The notes below the pieces were generated by a model. That model was not told the DNA's origin. It saw nothing but the letters and a program-made list of their open reading frames with translations, and made no database searches. Of a DNA stretch of 64,000 nt, positions 1-9,062 are shown piece after piece (within the stretch, counting starts at the first letter, position 1; every line of letters starts with the position of its first letter). Origin of the DNA: JAEKNW01 sp963677815 (GTDB lineage: Bacteria > Cloacimonadota > Cloacimonadia > Cloacimonadales > JAFGVF01). Made by a program: the position numbers and the translations under genes. The stretch lies in the NCBI GenBank assembly GCA_963677815.1, contig OY782499.1, positions 496,001 to 560,000 of the forward strand, written 5' to 3'.

Positions 1-174
1 TACTTAATCTATTATAGTGATGAGATAACCGACTTGGAAAACTATTCTTTATTAGGGTCTTCAAACATTACTACATTTATAGATGAGACCTACTCCGAAA
101 ATAGACAAAGATTCTATTATATAACAGCAGTTAGAGAAGATAATGGAAGTTTAAGAAAAATATATCGTAAATAA
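1..174 (+). CDS. C-terminal end of an exported fibronectin III-like protein (partial)
   Basis: Frame 1 is open from the first base to a TAA at 172-174 and gives 57 residues. The fragment has the look of the last strands of a fibronectin type III domain: an IYYS strand, then a T-F-I-D-E turn, then FYYITAVRE and a short basic tail. The same FN3 style occurs in the lipoprotein at 56-57.6 kb. The start lies outside the window, so the rest of the protein, its signal sequence and its role cannot be judged. Confidence 0.6.
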   Translation, partial: YLIYYSDEITDLENYSLLGSSNITTFIDETYSENRQRFYYITAVREDNGSLRKIYRK

Positions 175-224
175 CCTAATATTCACGATTATTCATCGAA
201 TTACTTCAAAAAAACTTAACGTTT

Positions 225-424
225 ATTCCGAATTGTACAGTAGAGTTTTAGAGAAGAGTGCAGATTCTTTAAGCAAAATCCCCTTCTATGAGGGGGATAC
301 AGGGTGTGATACAATAAAGTAGGCATATAATATATATATATTCGGAAGAATTATGAAAGTCACTTTTACAAAAGAATAGGCTCAGGTTCAAGTCCAGTGG
401 AAATTATTTAGCATTATTTTGCAC
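225..424. repeat. MITE-like repeat R1, copy A (degenerate)
   Basis: This is the first of five copies of an intergenic repeat. It carries the left end (ATTCCGAATTGTACAGTAGAG), the internal GAAGAGTGCAGATTCTTT block, an optional CCCC...GGGG segment and the AT-rich core ATATATATATTCGGAAG. The right end is decayed (GCATTATTTTGCAC instead of TGCATTATTTGGG), so the right border is approximate. With copy B it fills most of the 561-base space between the partial CDS and the metallophosphoesterase gene. I see nothing else in that space. Confidence 0.6.
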
Positions 425-510
425 TAGATATTGTATTACAGTACTTAACGAATTATAAAGTACTGTTGCTTCTTGATTCTTGCTGAATAGGACATAATCC
501 TGAAAGGCTT

Positions 511-707
511 TAACCCAGATGGTGCAGTAGAGCTTTAGTAATACTTCGCTAAAGCTACGTATCACAGGCGAAGAGTGCAGATTCTTTTAGCAAAATAGCT
601 TACAGAATTCCGACGCATATAATATATATATTCGGAAGAATTATGTAATCACTTTTGCAAAAGAATATAGTGCTATTATCTAAGATCTTTTGCATTATTT
701 GGGTTTA
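511..707. repeat. MITE-like repeat R1, copy B
   Basis: This is a well-preserved copy of about 197 bases. The left end is AACCCAGATGGTGCAGTAG and the right end TTGCATTATTTGGGTT, an imperfect terminal inverted repeat. Inside are a CTTTAG...CTAAAG stem-loop, the block GAAGAGTGCAGATTCTTTTA, the AT-rich core ending ATATATATTCGG, and the 12-base palindrome CTTTTGCAAAAG. It carries no ORF and lies between two convergent genes. Confidence 0.75.
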
Positions 708-735
708 ATATAAAGACCCTTCCCCCATCTTTATC

Positions 736-1503
736 TCACACCTCAACGTAAAAATCGCACCTAAAATCATCCTCTTCATTCCTACTTACATAGCCTAAAG
801 GATTCCTAGCAACTATACAATCACCTATCTTAATACTTTTTCTATCATGTGCATGTCCATGAGCCCAGAGTTTGATATTATGGTTTCTTTCAATTATATG
901 ACTTAATTCTGAATAAAAGGCTTCACTTATTTCAGAGTTATAAAAATCCTTATTTAGAACTCTTCTTGTTGGCAAGTGATGAGTTAGCAAAACTATTTTA
1001 CCTGGAAAAGGCTTATTAAGTTCTTCTAGAATGTATTTCACTGACAAGTCATATAAGCTATTAGTTTCATCTGCATTTACATAAATATGATAGGGATTTG
1101 AACTTCTAATCTGGTGATAATCACTAATCTTTCTCTCGATGGTATTCATTCTTTCAGCTGAAACTTTACTCCAAAGAGTTGAAACAATGAATTTTACATT
1201 ATTATGCACATAAGATTTATTGTTAAGAATTAGATTATTAGGAGTCAGTGCTTTAAAAACAGAGGGATAGAAGTTATCTATCCCTCCAGTATAATAATCA
1301 TGATTCCCCCATGTTGAGATAATCATAGGAAATTTTTTAGCAAGGTCATTCAAAAACATTTCAACAGTAAATGCAATTTGAGAATTGCCTAGATCTCCAG
1401 CAATTAGAAGGACTTCCCCTCTTGGGACAATAGGATTTGCCATCAACCAGTCACGATTTAACTGAAATTCTAAATGTAAGTCAGATATAATTTGAATTTT
1501 CAT
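736..1503 (-). CDS. calcineurin-like metallophosphoesterase
   Basis: This is a cytoplasmic metal-dependent phosphoesterase of 255 residues whose substrate cannot be told from sequence. The family metal ligands appear in order: D-L-H near residues 8-10, GDLGN near 37, GNHDYY near 66, LLTHH near 173, and GHAHD close to the end. There is no signal peptide or membrane segment. An upstream in-frame TTG (1509) is possible, but I chose ATG 1503 because AGAGGT lies 10 bases before it. The gene sits 45 bases downstream of the FtsH-like protease on the same strand, so the two may be co-transcribed. Confidence 0.85.
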   Translation of the reverse strand: MKIQIISDLHLEFQLNRDWLMANPIVPRGEVLLIAGDLGNSQIAFTVEMFLNDLAKKFPMIISTWGNHDYYTGGIDNFYPSVFKALTPNNLILNNKSYVHNNVKFIVSTLWSKVSAERMNTIERKISDYHQIRSSNPYHIYVNADETNSLYDLSVKYILEELNKPFPGKIVLLTHHLPTRRVLNKDFYNSEISEAFYSELSHIIERNHNIKLWAHGHAHDRKSIKIGDCIVARNPLGYVSRNEEDDFRCDFYVEV

Positions 1504-1548
1504 CTGCAATAATACCTCTTGATTAAAGAAATTCCTTTTCCCACATTT

Positions 1549-4500
1549 CTACAACTTCACCTCAACCCCCATAAGCTTATCGACCAAAGCTCCTCTATAA
1601 GCCTTCAATCCCCCTAGTAGTGGTCTAATATCTTCCCAATTCAAGTCTTCTTTTTCCTCTAATTCTCCAGCCAATTTAAGCACATATTCCCAATTTCCCC
1701 TAAGTAATTCGTTAGCTTTCTGGGAGCAAATCTCCACTAATTCATGCAATATTTCCTTAGTTTCTTGGGATATTTCTTTACTTCCCAAATCTAAGACCAT
1801 TAAACTATAATCAATTACAGGAGAGATTCCTTTTCCTAAGTCCAAATTACAAGCAAGTTGAAGGCTCATATGGGTGGCAACAACAAAGTCATCACTAGAA
1901 CCTAAATCCCAATGTCCAAACATTATCTTTTCAGCTTGCATACCAGCTAGTGCTATAACAATATGATTAATTATTTCGGTATTTTTAAGTTCTTCATAAC
2001 CATTATCGCTATTCTCTTTTTTGTAGAGAGTTATCCCAACTGAGGATTTTCTTAAGCCAAGAGATAGACTCTGGATTGAATTTTCTGGGAAAAGCATTTG
2101 ATGAATTACAGCATGACCTGCTTCATGAATAGCTACATTTTTCTTATAATCAGGATTTAGATTAGAAATTTTTTCACCTAAAATAAACTTATCAATTATG
2201 TAATCAAAATGGTTAGCAGTAACTTTAGTTTTCTTATCAATTAGGGCATAGATTTGGGTTTCTTCAATTAATTCAACTATTTTAGCTGCTGAGAATTCTC
2301 CATAAGTTCTGTCTTTAATATGAGTAACTAACTTTTCATAATCTCTCTGGACATTTTTTTCTTTTAGATGAAGTTTTATTAGTTGAATTCTCTGAGCAGA
2401 AGTTAAGGCTTTTATCTCAAATTTTAATCCAAATCTTTTTGATCTGATCAAAGCATCATCTAAATCTTCTGGTCTGTTAGTAGCCCCAATCACAATTACA
2501 TCATTATTATCTTCAACTCCATCTAGCAGAACAAGTAAGGTATTCATAATACTCTTTGCATCATAACCAACTCCCCCATCATCACCATTAAACTGACCCC
2601 GATTACCAAAGGCATCGATTTCATCCAGGAAGACTACACAGGGCTTGTTCTTTTTTGCTTTGTAAAAGATTTTTCTTAAAAGACTTGCCCCCCAGCCTGC
2701 CCATTGTTGAGAAGTAACTTCAGCAGCTGAAATAGCATAAAAAGGTAATCCTATTTCTCCTGCAAAAGCCTTAGCAACCATAGTCTTACCTGTACCTGGA
2801 GGCCCTATAAGAAGAATTCTATTAGACATCTTTATTCCCTTTTCTAGAAAGAATGATTTATCCTTGTAATAGTCAATTATTTTAGCAAAGCGTTTTTTTA
2901 CTTCTTCACAACCAATGACATCTTTAAACCTCACCTCCGGTCTTTGGGTAAGATTAGAACCTTCTCTGATTATTGTTTCTAAGTTTAAATCTGTAAAGAT
3001 ACATCTTTCCTGTGTTTGATCATATTCAATCCTGTAATTTAACTTTTGACTATGCTTTAAGAAATTATCTTCTATATACTGGATAATTTCATAGTTACTT
3101 TTATTACTATGAAGCATCTGCATAAAATCTTTAATCTTAGTATTTTTAACTTCAAAAATTATTTGATTTAACTTTTCTTGAGAATTATGGAAAAGCAATA
3201 ATTGATTTAGCTTATAAATCGAGTGTGATATAGCAAGCTTGAGAGAACTTAGATCAAATCCTCCTACTTTAAGAACATTGAGAAAGATGATTTTTTCAAT
3301 ATCCTTAGCTAAGATTAACTTAACTTCAGGGTATCTAGCTAGAAATGAATCTACAAAGTCCTTGACTTTTACCAGAATCAGTCTAGTATCGCCATAATCA
3401 AACAGGATTAACTTCTCAGATTTAATAGATTTAAAAAGAGCTTTATATTTATTATAAGTATTATAAATACCTTCATGTTGGTCAGCTAGATAACTATCTT
3501 TATAAAAAGAGGTAATAGTAGTTTTTATCTTTTCATTACTCATGTGAAAATCAACATCTATATCCGAATCTATCTGTAATAAGAATATAATTAAATGATT
3601 TCTGAAGAAAAAGTCTTTATTAAACTCCTTATCTTCAGTTTCTTTCTTTGAGCTATCTGACAGAAAATTATAGAAATCCTCACTTGAGCCAGCTTCAAAA
3701 CTATGCTGAAAAATACCTGTTTCATAATAATCTAAAAGTTTATGAATCTCATCAGTGAAATCAGTCTTTTTATCGCTAAAGCGAATGACATCCATTGTGA
3801 AAGGAAACATTGTATTATAATTAAAATGGTCTGAAAGTGAAAGTGTTTCTTCTATAAAGTTAAATTTATAATGCATTTTTTGGGCTATATAATTGAGTAT
3901 GGGGCTAATATTATTGGCTTCAAAAGAACAAATCACAATAGGTAAAGGATTTATCTGATTATTAGAAAACTGACCATCTAAAATTTGGTTAATGATTAAT
4001 TCCTTTAAAAGCCCTAGCTGCTCTTTATAATAAGAGAATTCACTTTCTACTTCCTCAAAAATTGAGTTTAATGTCATTATCACTTCATTTGAATTAGCAT
4101 AATATTCCCTCTTATACCAGAAGTTACTGTGAAGAGTATCGACTAATTTTTCCACTAAGTCTTTAGGATTATCTACATTAAACTCTTCATCATCAACTTC
4201 ACTTTTTATACCATAAGCTTTATCATTATCTTTCTCAGTTTCACCTTCTTCATCTTCCCCTTCTGCATCTTCACCTTCTGCAAGCTCCATAAACTTAAAA
4301 ACATCATCTTCTGGATCTATTTCGTCATCAGTTTCTTGAGCTTCTTCATCATCTTCTACTCTAAATACCCATTCATCCTTCTCATCATCATAAATTAATT
4401 CATCAGAATCATCAAAATCATCATCATCGTCTTCTTGTAATTCTCCCAGCAATCTCTTAAATTCTTTATCAAATTCATCATCTTCGTTTGAATCATTATC

Positions 4501-4779
4501 ATTATTTTTATCACTATCAAACCAGTTAGTATTTGATACACATAGAATAGTCGGCCAGGGAATATCTGCTAAGTTTTCAGGAATCTCATAATCAGGTAAA
4601 TTTACTTGTCTCAAACAAAAAGGGTCTATCTTTAACTTGTTAATTAAAATTTCTCGGCTTTCTTCTAAAGCTAAAACGGCTAAACCTAAGGTATAAGTTG
4701 TTAGATGTTCTGGATCAAAATGAAGTGCTATTGCCTTTAACTTAACCAAAATATCACTATTCCATTCTTTATTATGCAT
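1549..4779 (-). CDS. soluble FtsH-like AAA+ metalloprotease with long acidic N-terminal region
   Basis: The protein has 1076 residues. The C-terminal half is FtsH-like. Walker A GPPGTGKT lies near residue 657, Walker B VVFLDEID near 718, the arginine-finger region GATNRPEDLDDALIRSKRFG near 770, and the zinc motif HEAGH near 886. A later SSDD, near 963, fits the third zinc ligand of peptidase family M41. It should therefore unfold and degrade proteins. Unlike FtsH, no transmembrane segment is visible. Instead there are about 600 extra N-terminal residues, including a very acidic stretch at about 85-200. Part of the middle (about 270-580) resembles a decayed AAA module, which is inference. The start follows AAGGAG. 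The target is unknown. Confidence 0.85.
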   Translation of the reverse strand: MHNKEWNSDILVKLKAIALHFDPEHLTTYTLGLAVLALEESREILINKLKIDPFCLRQVNLPDYEIPENLADIPWPTILCVSNTNWFDSDKNNDNDSNEDDEFDKEFKRLLGELQEDDDDDFDDSDELIYDDEKDEWVFRVEDDEEAQETDDEIDPEDDVFKFMELAEGEDAEGEDEEGETEKDNDKAYGIKSEVDDEEFNVDNPKDLVEKLVDTLHSNFWYKREYYANSNEVIMTLNSIFEEVESEFSYYKEQLGLLKELIINQILDGQFSNNQINPLPIVICSFEANNISPILNYIAQKMHYKFNFIEETLSLSDHFNYNTMFPFTMDVIRFSDKKTDFTDEIHKLLDYYETGIFQHSFEAGSSEDFYNFLSDSSKKETEDKEFNKDFFFRNHLIIFLLQIDSDIDVDFHMSNEKIKTTITSFYKDSYLADQHEGIYNTYNKYKALFKSIKSEKLILFDYGDTRLILVKVKDFVDSFLARYPEVKLILAKDIEKIIFLNVLKVGGFDLSSLKLAISHSIYKLNQLLLFHNSQEKLNQIIFEVKNTKIKDFMQMLHSNKSNYEIIQYIEDNFLKHSQKLNYRIEYDQTQERCIFTDLNLETIIREGSNLTQRPEVRFKDVIGCEEVKKRFAKIIDYYKDKSFFLEKGIKMSNRILLIGPPGTGKTMVAKAFAGEIGLPFYAISAAEVTSQQWAGWGASLLRKIFYKAKKNKPCVVFLDEIDAFGNRGQFNGDDGGVGYDAKSIMNTLLVLLDGVEDNNDVIVIGATNRPEDLDDALIRSKRFGLKFEIKALTSAQRIQLIKLHLKEKNVQRDYEKLVTHIKDRTYGEFSAAKIVELIEETQIYALIDKKTKVTANHFDYIIDKFILGEKISNLNPDYKKNVAIHEAGHAVIHQMLFPENSIQSLSLGLRKSSVGITLYKKENSDNGYEELKNTEIINHIVIALAGMQAEKIMFGHWDLGSSDDFVVATHMSLQLACNLDLGKGISPVIDYSLMVLDLGSKEISQETKEILHELVEICSQKANELLRGNWEYVLKLAGELEEKEDLNWEDIRPLLGGLKAYRGALVDKLMGVEVKL

Positions 4780-5039
4780 CTTTGCTCCTTGTTAAAAGTT
4801 AACCAGTTTGTAACCAAGCAAGTGCATAGAATTTTAATTGCTAATGCACTTTTAGGTTTAATTATACGTGACATTTTACTACTAATAGTACTTGTTTTCT
4901 TTATCTATTAGACTGATAATAAACAAGTTCTAATCCCAAACCTAGTTATCACACTTACTCATATATGATAAAATAATTTTATTAACTTATTAAAATTAGT
5001 CAAGATTTTATATCTATTTTTAATATTTATTCAGGGAGA

Positions 5040-5644
5040 CTGTTCAATCCTCAAGTTACTCTTTTTAATAGCATATCTTTAAACATGTCGATAATATTGC
5101 ACATATTTACCTTTTCTTGACTTTGGCGAAAAATTATGATTAGTAACATATACCCTACATTGGATTGGATTTCCAATAAGACACATCTTTTTCAAGTTGC
5201 AGTGAGTAAATTCATAAAAATCTCGAAGAGATGCAGATATAATAGGCAGGGTTCGAAGACCCTGTATTAATTATTTCAAGAAATCAAGTAAAGCCCTGGA
5301 GGGGCGACAATATTCATTTTTCCAGATTCATTTTTGTAGTACTTATTATTCATAAAAAAACATGATAAAAAAGAGCTTAATCCTTGTTTACATAATCAGT
5401 AAGAGGTATTATCGCCCCTCCAGGGCTTAGGTTTATGGGAGACTCCTTGTACAGGGTCTTCGAGCCCTGCCTATTATATCTGCATCCTTCCAGGATTAAT
5501 GAGGATATATTTCAATATCCGAAATTTAGACAAGAATGTATTTATAAGTCAATTTGAAAAACTTAGCTATAAATTTCAAAATGTGTATAAATTGCTTTAG
5601 TTAGCACGAGTACATGCTATCTTTCAATTGTTTAGATTGAACAG
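5040..5644. repeat. compound inverted-repeat block
   Basis: The 1.13-kb spacer between the AAA protease and the RND operon has no convincing ORF. A block is bounded by CTGTTCAATC (5040-5049) and its exact reverse complement GATTGAACAG (5635-5644). Inside is a second, larger inverted repeat. The left arm (about 5231-5318) and right arm (about 5405-5490) share GATGCAGATATAATAGGCAG and AAGCCCTGGAGGGGCGA in opposite orientation. Each arm contains small hairpins: CAGGG..TCGAAG..CCCTG and GCCC-TGGAG-GGGC. The flanks (4780-5028, 5645-5785) are AT-rich and show nothing I can name. Confidence 0.65.
5043..5122. repeat. direct repeat R4, copy 1
   Basis: A stretch of about 80 bases beginning TTCAATCCTCAAGTTA and ending TTTACCTTTTCTTGA recurs in the same orientation at 59707-59786 with scattered substitutions. 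It has no coding potential. Both copies sit beside hairpin-rich repeat blocks. Confidence 0.6.
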
Positions 5645-5785
5645 CCTCGTCATTGGAAATAATAGTTGTAATAATTTTTTTTGCGGTCATGGTCTTATTT
5701 TTGGCTAATCCCTAGCTAAATTTATCCCCACAAATTAGAATCTTCTCATACCATCTAATAGGCAAAGAGTGATTCATATTAATCT

Positions 5786-5843
5786 CTTGATTGTTACTCA
5801 CTCATTAATTCATTGGAATTTTATAGAGAGAGTAACAATCAAG
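5786..5843. repeat. hairpin repeat R3, copy 1
   Basis: Arms CTTGATTGTTACTCACTC and AGAGTAACAATCAAG form a long stem around a loop containing ATTCATTGGAATTTTAT. Related hairpins with the same loop core occur at 26262-26319 and 60082-60136. It lies just beyond the RND operon terminator. Confidence 0.7.
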
Positions 5844-5852
5844 GATAAGTAT

Positions 5853-5888
5853 AAGACAAAAAAAGAAAGGGCAGAGTCTCCTCTGCCC
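5853..5888 (-). terminator. rho-independent terminator of the RND efflux operon
   Basis: On the minus strand, GGGCAGAG-GAGA-CTCTGCCC is followed by TTTCTTTTTTT. It lies 25 bases after the stop codon of the RND pump gene and fits the end of that operon. Confidence 0.85.
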
Positions 5889-5912
5889 TATTATTTTTAT
5901 TTACTTATCATA

Positions 5913-8900
5913 TCAATCTAAGATATTCTTAGCTTTAGTTTTTTCACCTTTACCAGTTACTCTAACAGTTACTGAGTCCACAATAGAGTAGAGAACAGGG
6001 ACCAAGAAAAGAGTCAAGACGGTTGCAAAACCTAAACCAAAGGCAATGGCTGTTGCCATAGGTTTCCAGTCAGCAGTAGCAACTGAATTTGATAAAATCA
6101 TTGGTAAGAAACCAGCAATAGTAGTAACTGTAGTCATAATGATAGGTCTGAGTCTTACAGCTCCAGCATTAATGAGCGAATTCCATCTATCTCTACCTTC
6201 TTCTCTTTCTTTATTGATAAAATCAACTAAAACAAGAGAGTCATTCACCACAATACCAGCTAAGGCTAGAACTGCAATCATAGTCATCATAGAGAAAGAT
6301 TGACCAGTAATGAAGAGTCCAAAAACAACACCGATAAAAGCAAAAGGTAAAGCAGACATCACGATTAGAGGTTTAAAGTAAGATTTAAACTGAGTAGCTA
6401 ATATTGTAAAGATTAGTAGCAAAGCTACACCAAATGCTTTAAAGAGACTACTATAAGTTTCATCTTGTTGTTTTTGAATACCACCTAGTTCTATTCTATA
6501 GCCAGGATTTTCTTGGGTAAAATTACTAAGAACACCTTCTGTTCCTTTAATTTTTGAGCCTTGGAGAATTTCTGTTACCTGACTAGGCAATCGTTTCTTT
6601 TGCACACCATCTTCTTCATAGAATCCACACTGAGCCGTAATTGTGTACATACGTTCTAGGTCATAATGTTCAATTTTAGAAGATGCCTGACTAATATTAA
6701 AGGTAGCTAAATCTTGCAATGGGATAAGTTGTTGATTATTGTTACGGAGTTTTAAATTTTCTAAATCTGAGAACTTAGATAATTGATCTTGGTCAGATTT
6801 TAAGATAATATCATATTCTTCGATACCTGAGCCCCTGAATACAGATATTTTTCTACCGTAGAGAGCAGTAGCAACTGTATTAGAAATAGCAGCTTCATTT
6901 AAACCATTCATATACAAGGCACCCTTGTTAGGAATAATCCTAATTTCAGATTTACCATCAGCTTGTCCAAGCTCAATCTCTTCCACACCAGGAATTTCAT
7001 CAAGCACTTCAGTTAAGTAGTTACTTAGTTGATCAAGCTCTTTCATATCTTCACCATAAAGTCTAAGCTCTATGTCATATTCAGCCCTTGGTCCACCACC
7101 TTGAGCTTCTTTTAACTTGTAAAGTTTTAGTCCTTCAGTAGTATCAAGAATTTTCATTATTCCCTTTCGAATAACTCTATAATCATTGGTTAATTGGTCT
7201 GCATCTACAAGATCAACAAAGACTTGTGAATAGTTAGTTGCTTGTTCAGTAATTCTATTATCTCTGTAAGAACCAATTGTAGAAACAATAGCTTCAATAT
7301 CATCCTTCTGCTTCATAGTAATGATTTTTTGTTCTATTTCAGATACAACCTGATTTGTTTTTTCTAAGCTAGAGCCAACTTCTGTTTCAATGATTATTTT
7401 TAAAGTTTTAGGAGTAGATTTTGGGAAGAATTCAAACCCAACTGCTCCAGCCATTAGAAGTCCAGCAGAAGCAATTAAAGCTATTATTGCACTTCCTAAG
7501 GAAATTGTCCTGTGTCGCAAAACCCAAGATATAGCTTTCCTATAGCGATCTGTAAGGGCTTTATGAAGTTTATGGTCTTTACCCTCTTCCATTTTAGCAG
7601 TTCCAAATTCATTTACGTGAGAAGGTAAGAGAAGTAAACACTCTATCAGAGATGCTGTTAGAGCAAGAGTAACAACGATAGTGAAGTTGCCTAAGAATTT
7701 ACCCATATTTCCTTCCATAAAGAGCATAGGAGCAAAAGCTGCAATAGTAGTAGCTACAGCAGCAACAACTGGCCACATAATCTCTTGGGTTCCCTTCAGA
7801 GCAGCATCATATTTAGAATATCCCATTTCACTATATCTATGAATATTCTCTAAAACGATGATAGCATCATCCACAATCATACCTAGTACTAGAATTAAAC
7901 CAAACAAACTTAAGTTATTTAGGGTAACTCCAAAGTAATCCATAAAGATAATTGTTAATAAGAAGGAGAATGGTATTCCCCAAGCAGCATAAAGAGCATT
8001 CTTAAAACCTAAGAAGATGAAGAGGACTATGAAAACTAGAACAATTCCCATAAGGGCATTAGTTGAAAGGGTTGAAATACTATTTTTAACCCTGATAGAG
8101 CCATCATTACGGACATCAACTCTAATTCCGTCAATGTCATCTTGATACCTTTTAGCTAAGTTTTTTACATCTTCAATAACAGTAATGATGTTTCCTTCTC
8201 CCTTCATATAAACTGAGATATTAACACCTTGCACACCATTATACTTTCCTATGGTCTCCTGCTCTTCAAGGGTATCTAAGACTCTAGCAAAATCTTTTAC
8301 TTTAATAGCTGAACCATCACTGTTCATTCTAACTATTTGATTAGAGATTTCTTCTATACTACTATATTCACCCATAGTACGAACTAGGTATTGACTAGAA
8401 CCTACATCAAGTTCACCTGCAGGGACATTAGAATTAGTTTGAGATATTATACTAGAAATTTCATTATAGGTTAAACCTAGTTGATTTAGTCTGTTGTTAT
8501 CGACTTCAATCCAGAATTGACGGTCTCTTGTACCAGAAATTTCAACTTTTGAGATAAAGGGAATTTTAAACAATTCATCTTCAAAATCTTCTGAAATCTC
8601 ACGAAGAGTATTATCATCTTTATCCCCACTTATTACTACCGAAGCAATAGAATTTAACTCACGCATTTTGATTTCAGTAACAACTGGGTCATTAGCATTT
8701 TCTGGTAAATCATTAACCTTATCTAATTCAGCATTAATATCACTCCAAGCCCTTTCCATATCTGCATCTGTTTCCATTTGAACAAAAATTGAAGCCATGC
8801 CTTCTTGAGATGTAGAAGAGATAAAATCAATCCCATCCATTCTTTGGATTTGCTTTTCTATCTTATTAACAACATTTTGTTCAATTTCCTCAGGTGAAAC

Positions 8901-9059
8901 CCCAGGATATGTAACCACGATGTTAAAAGCACCAAATTCTATACCTGGCATTTCCTCTTTTGGAATCTCGTAAATAGTTATGAAACCGAGAATAAACACG
9001 ATTATCATAAACATATTTACTAATATGGGATTATCTATCGAAAATTTTGGGAGAGACAT
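5913..9059 (-). CDS. RND-family efflux transporter, inner-membrane pump subunit
   Basis: This 1048-residue protein has the full AcrB/MexB layout. TM1 is at about residues 12-30, followed by the first large periplasmic region, a TM block around 335-480, a second periplasmic region (560-870), and the last TM block (880-1030). The proton-relay pair is visible in GMIVDDAIIVLENIH near residue 400, and the second half has the matching VNDSLVLVDFIN. It exchanges protons for export of small molecules across both membranes. It is the last gene of a three-gene operon, 3 bases after the adaptor gene. The sequence resembles the multidrug (HAE1-like) branch rather than metal exporters, but the substrate is not predictable. 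Confidence 0.93.
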   Translation of the reverse strand: MSLPKFSIDNPILVNMFMIIVFILGFITIYEIPKEEMPGIEFGAFNIVVTYPGVSPEEIEQNVVNKIEKQIQRMDGIDFISSTSQEGMASIFVQMETDADMERAWSDINAELDKVNDLPENANDPVVTEIKMRELNSIASVVISGDKDDNTLREISEDFEDELFKIPFISKVEISGTRDRQFWIEVDNNRLNQLGLTYNEISSIISQTNSNVPAGELDVGSSQYLVRTMGEYSSIEEISNQIVRMNSDGSAIKVKDFARVLDTLEEQETIGKYNGVQGVNISVYMKGEGNIITVIEDVKNLAKRYQDDIDGIRVDVRNDGSIRVKNSISTLSTNALMGIVLVFIVLFIFLGFKNALYAAWGIPFSFLLTIIFMDYFGVTLNNLSLFGLILVLGMIVDDAIIVLENIHRYSEMGYSKYDAALKGTQEIMWPVVAAVATTIAAFAPMLFMEGNMGKFLGNFTIVVTLALTASLIECLLLLPSHVNEFGTAKMEEGKDHKLHKALTDRYRKAISWVLRHRTISLGSAIIALIASAGLLMAGAVGFEFFPKSTPKTLKIIIETEVGSSLEKTNQVVSEIEQKIITMKQKDDIEAIVSTIGSYRDNRITEQATNYSQVFVDLVDADQLTNDYRVIRKGIMKILDTTEGLKLYKLKEAQGGGPRAEYDIELRLYGEDMKELDQLSNYLTEVLDEIPGVEEIELGQADGKSEIRIIPNKGALYMNGLNEAAISNTVATALYGRKISVFRGSGIEEYDIILKSDQDQLSKFSDLENLKLRNNNQQLIPLQDLATFNISQASSKIEHYDLERMYTITAQCGFYEEDGVQKKRLPSQVTEILQGSKIKGTEGVLSNFTQENPGYRIELGGIQKQQDETYSSLFKAFGVALLLIFTILATQFKSYFKPLIVMSALPFAFIGVVFGLFITGQSFSMMTMIAVLALAGIVVNDSLVLVDFINKEREEGRDRWNSLINAGAVRLRPIIMTTVTTIAGFLPMILSNSVATADWKPMATAIAFGLGFATVLTLFLVPVLYSIVDSVTVRVTGKGEKTKAKNILD

Positions 9060-9062
9060 ATT

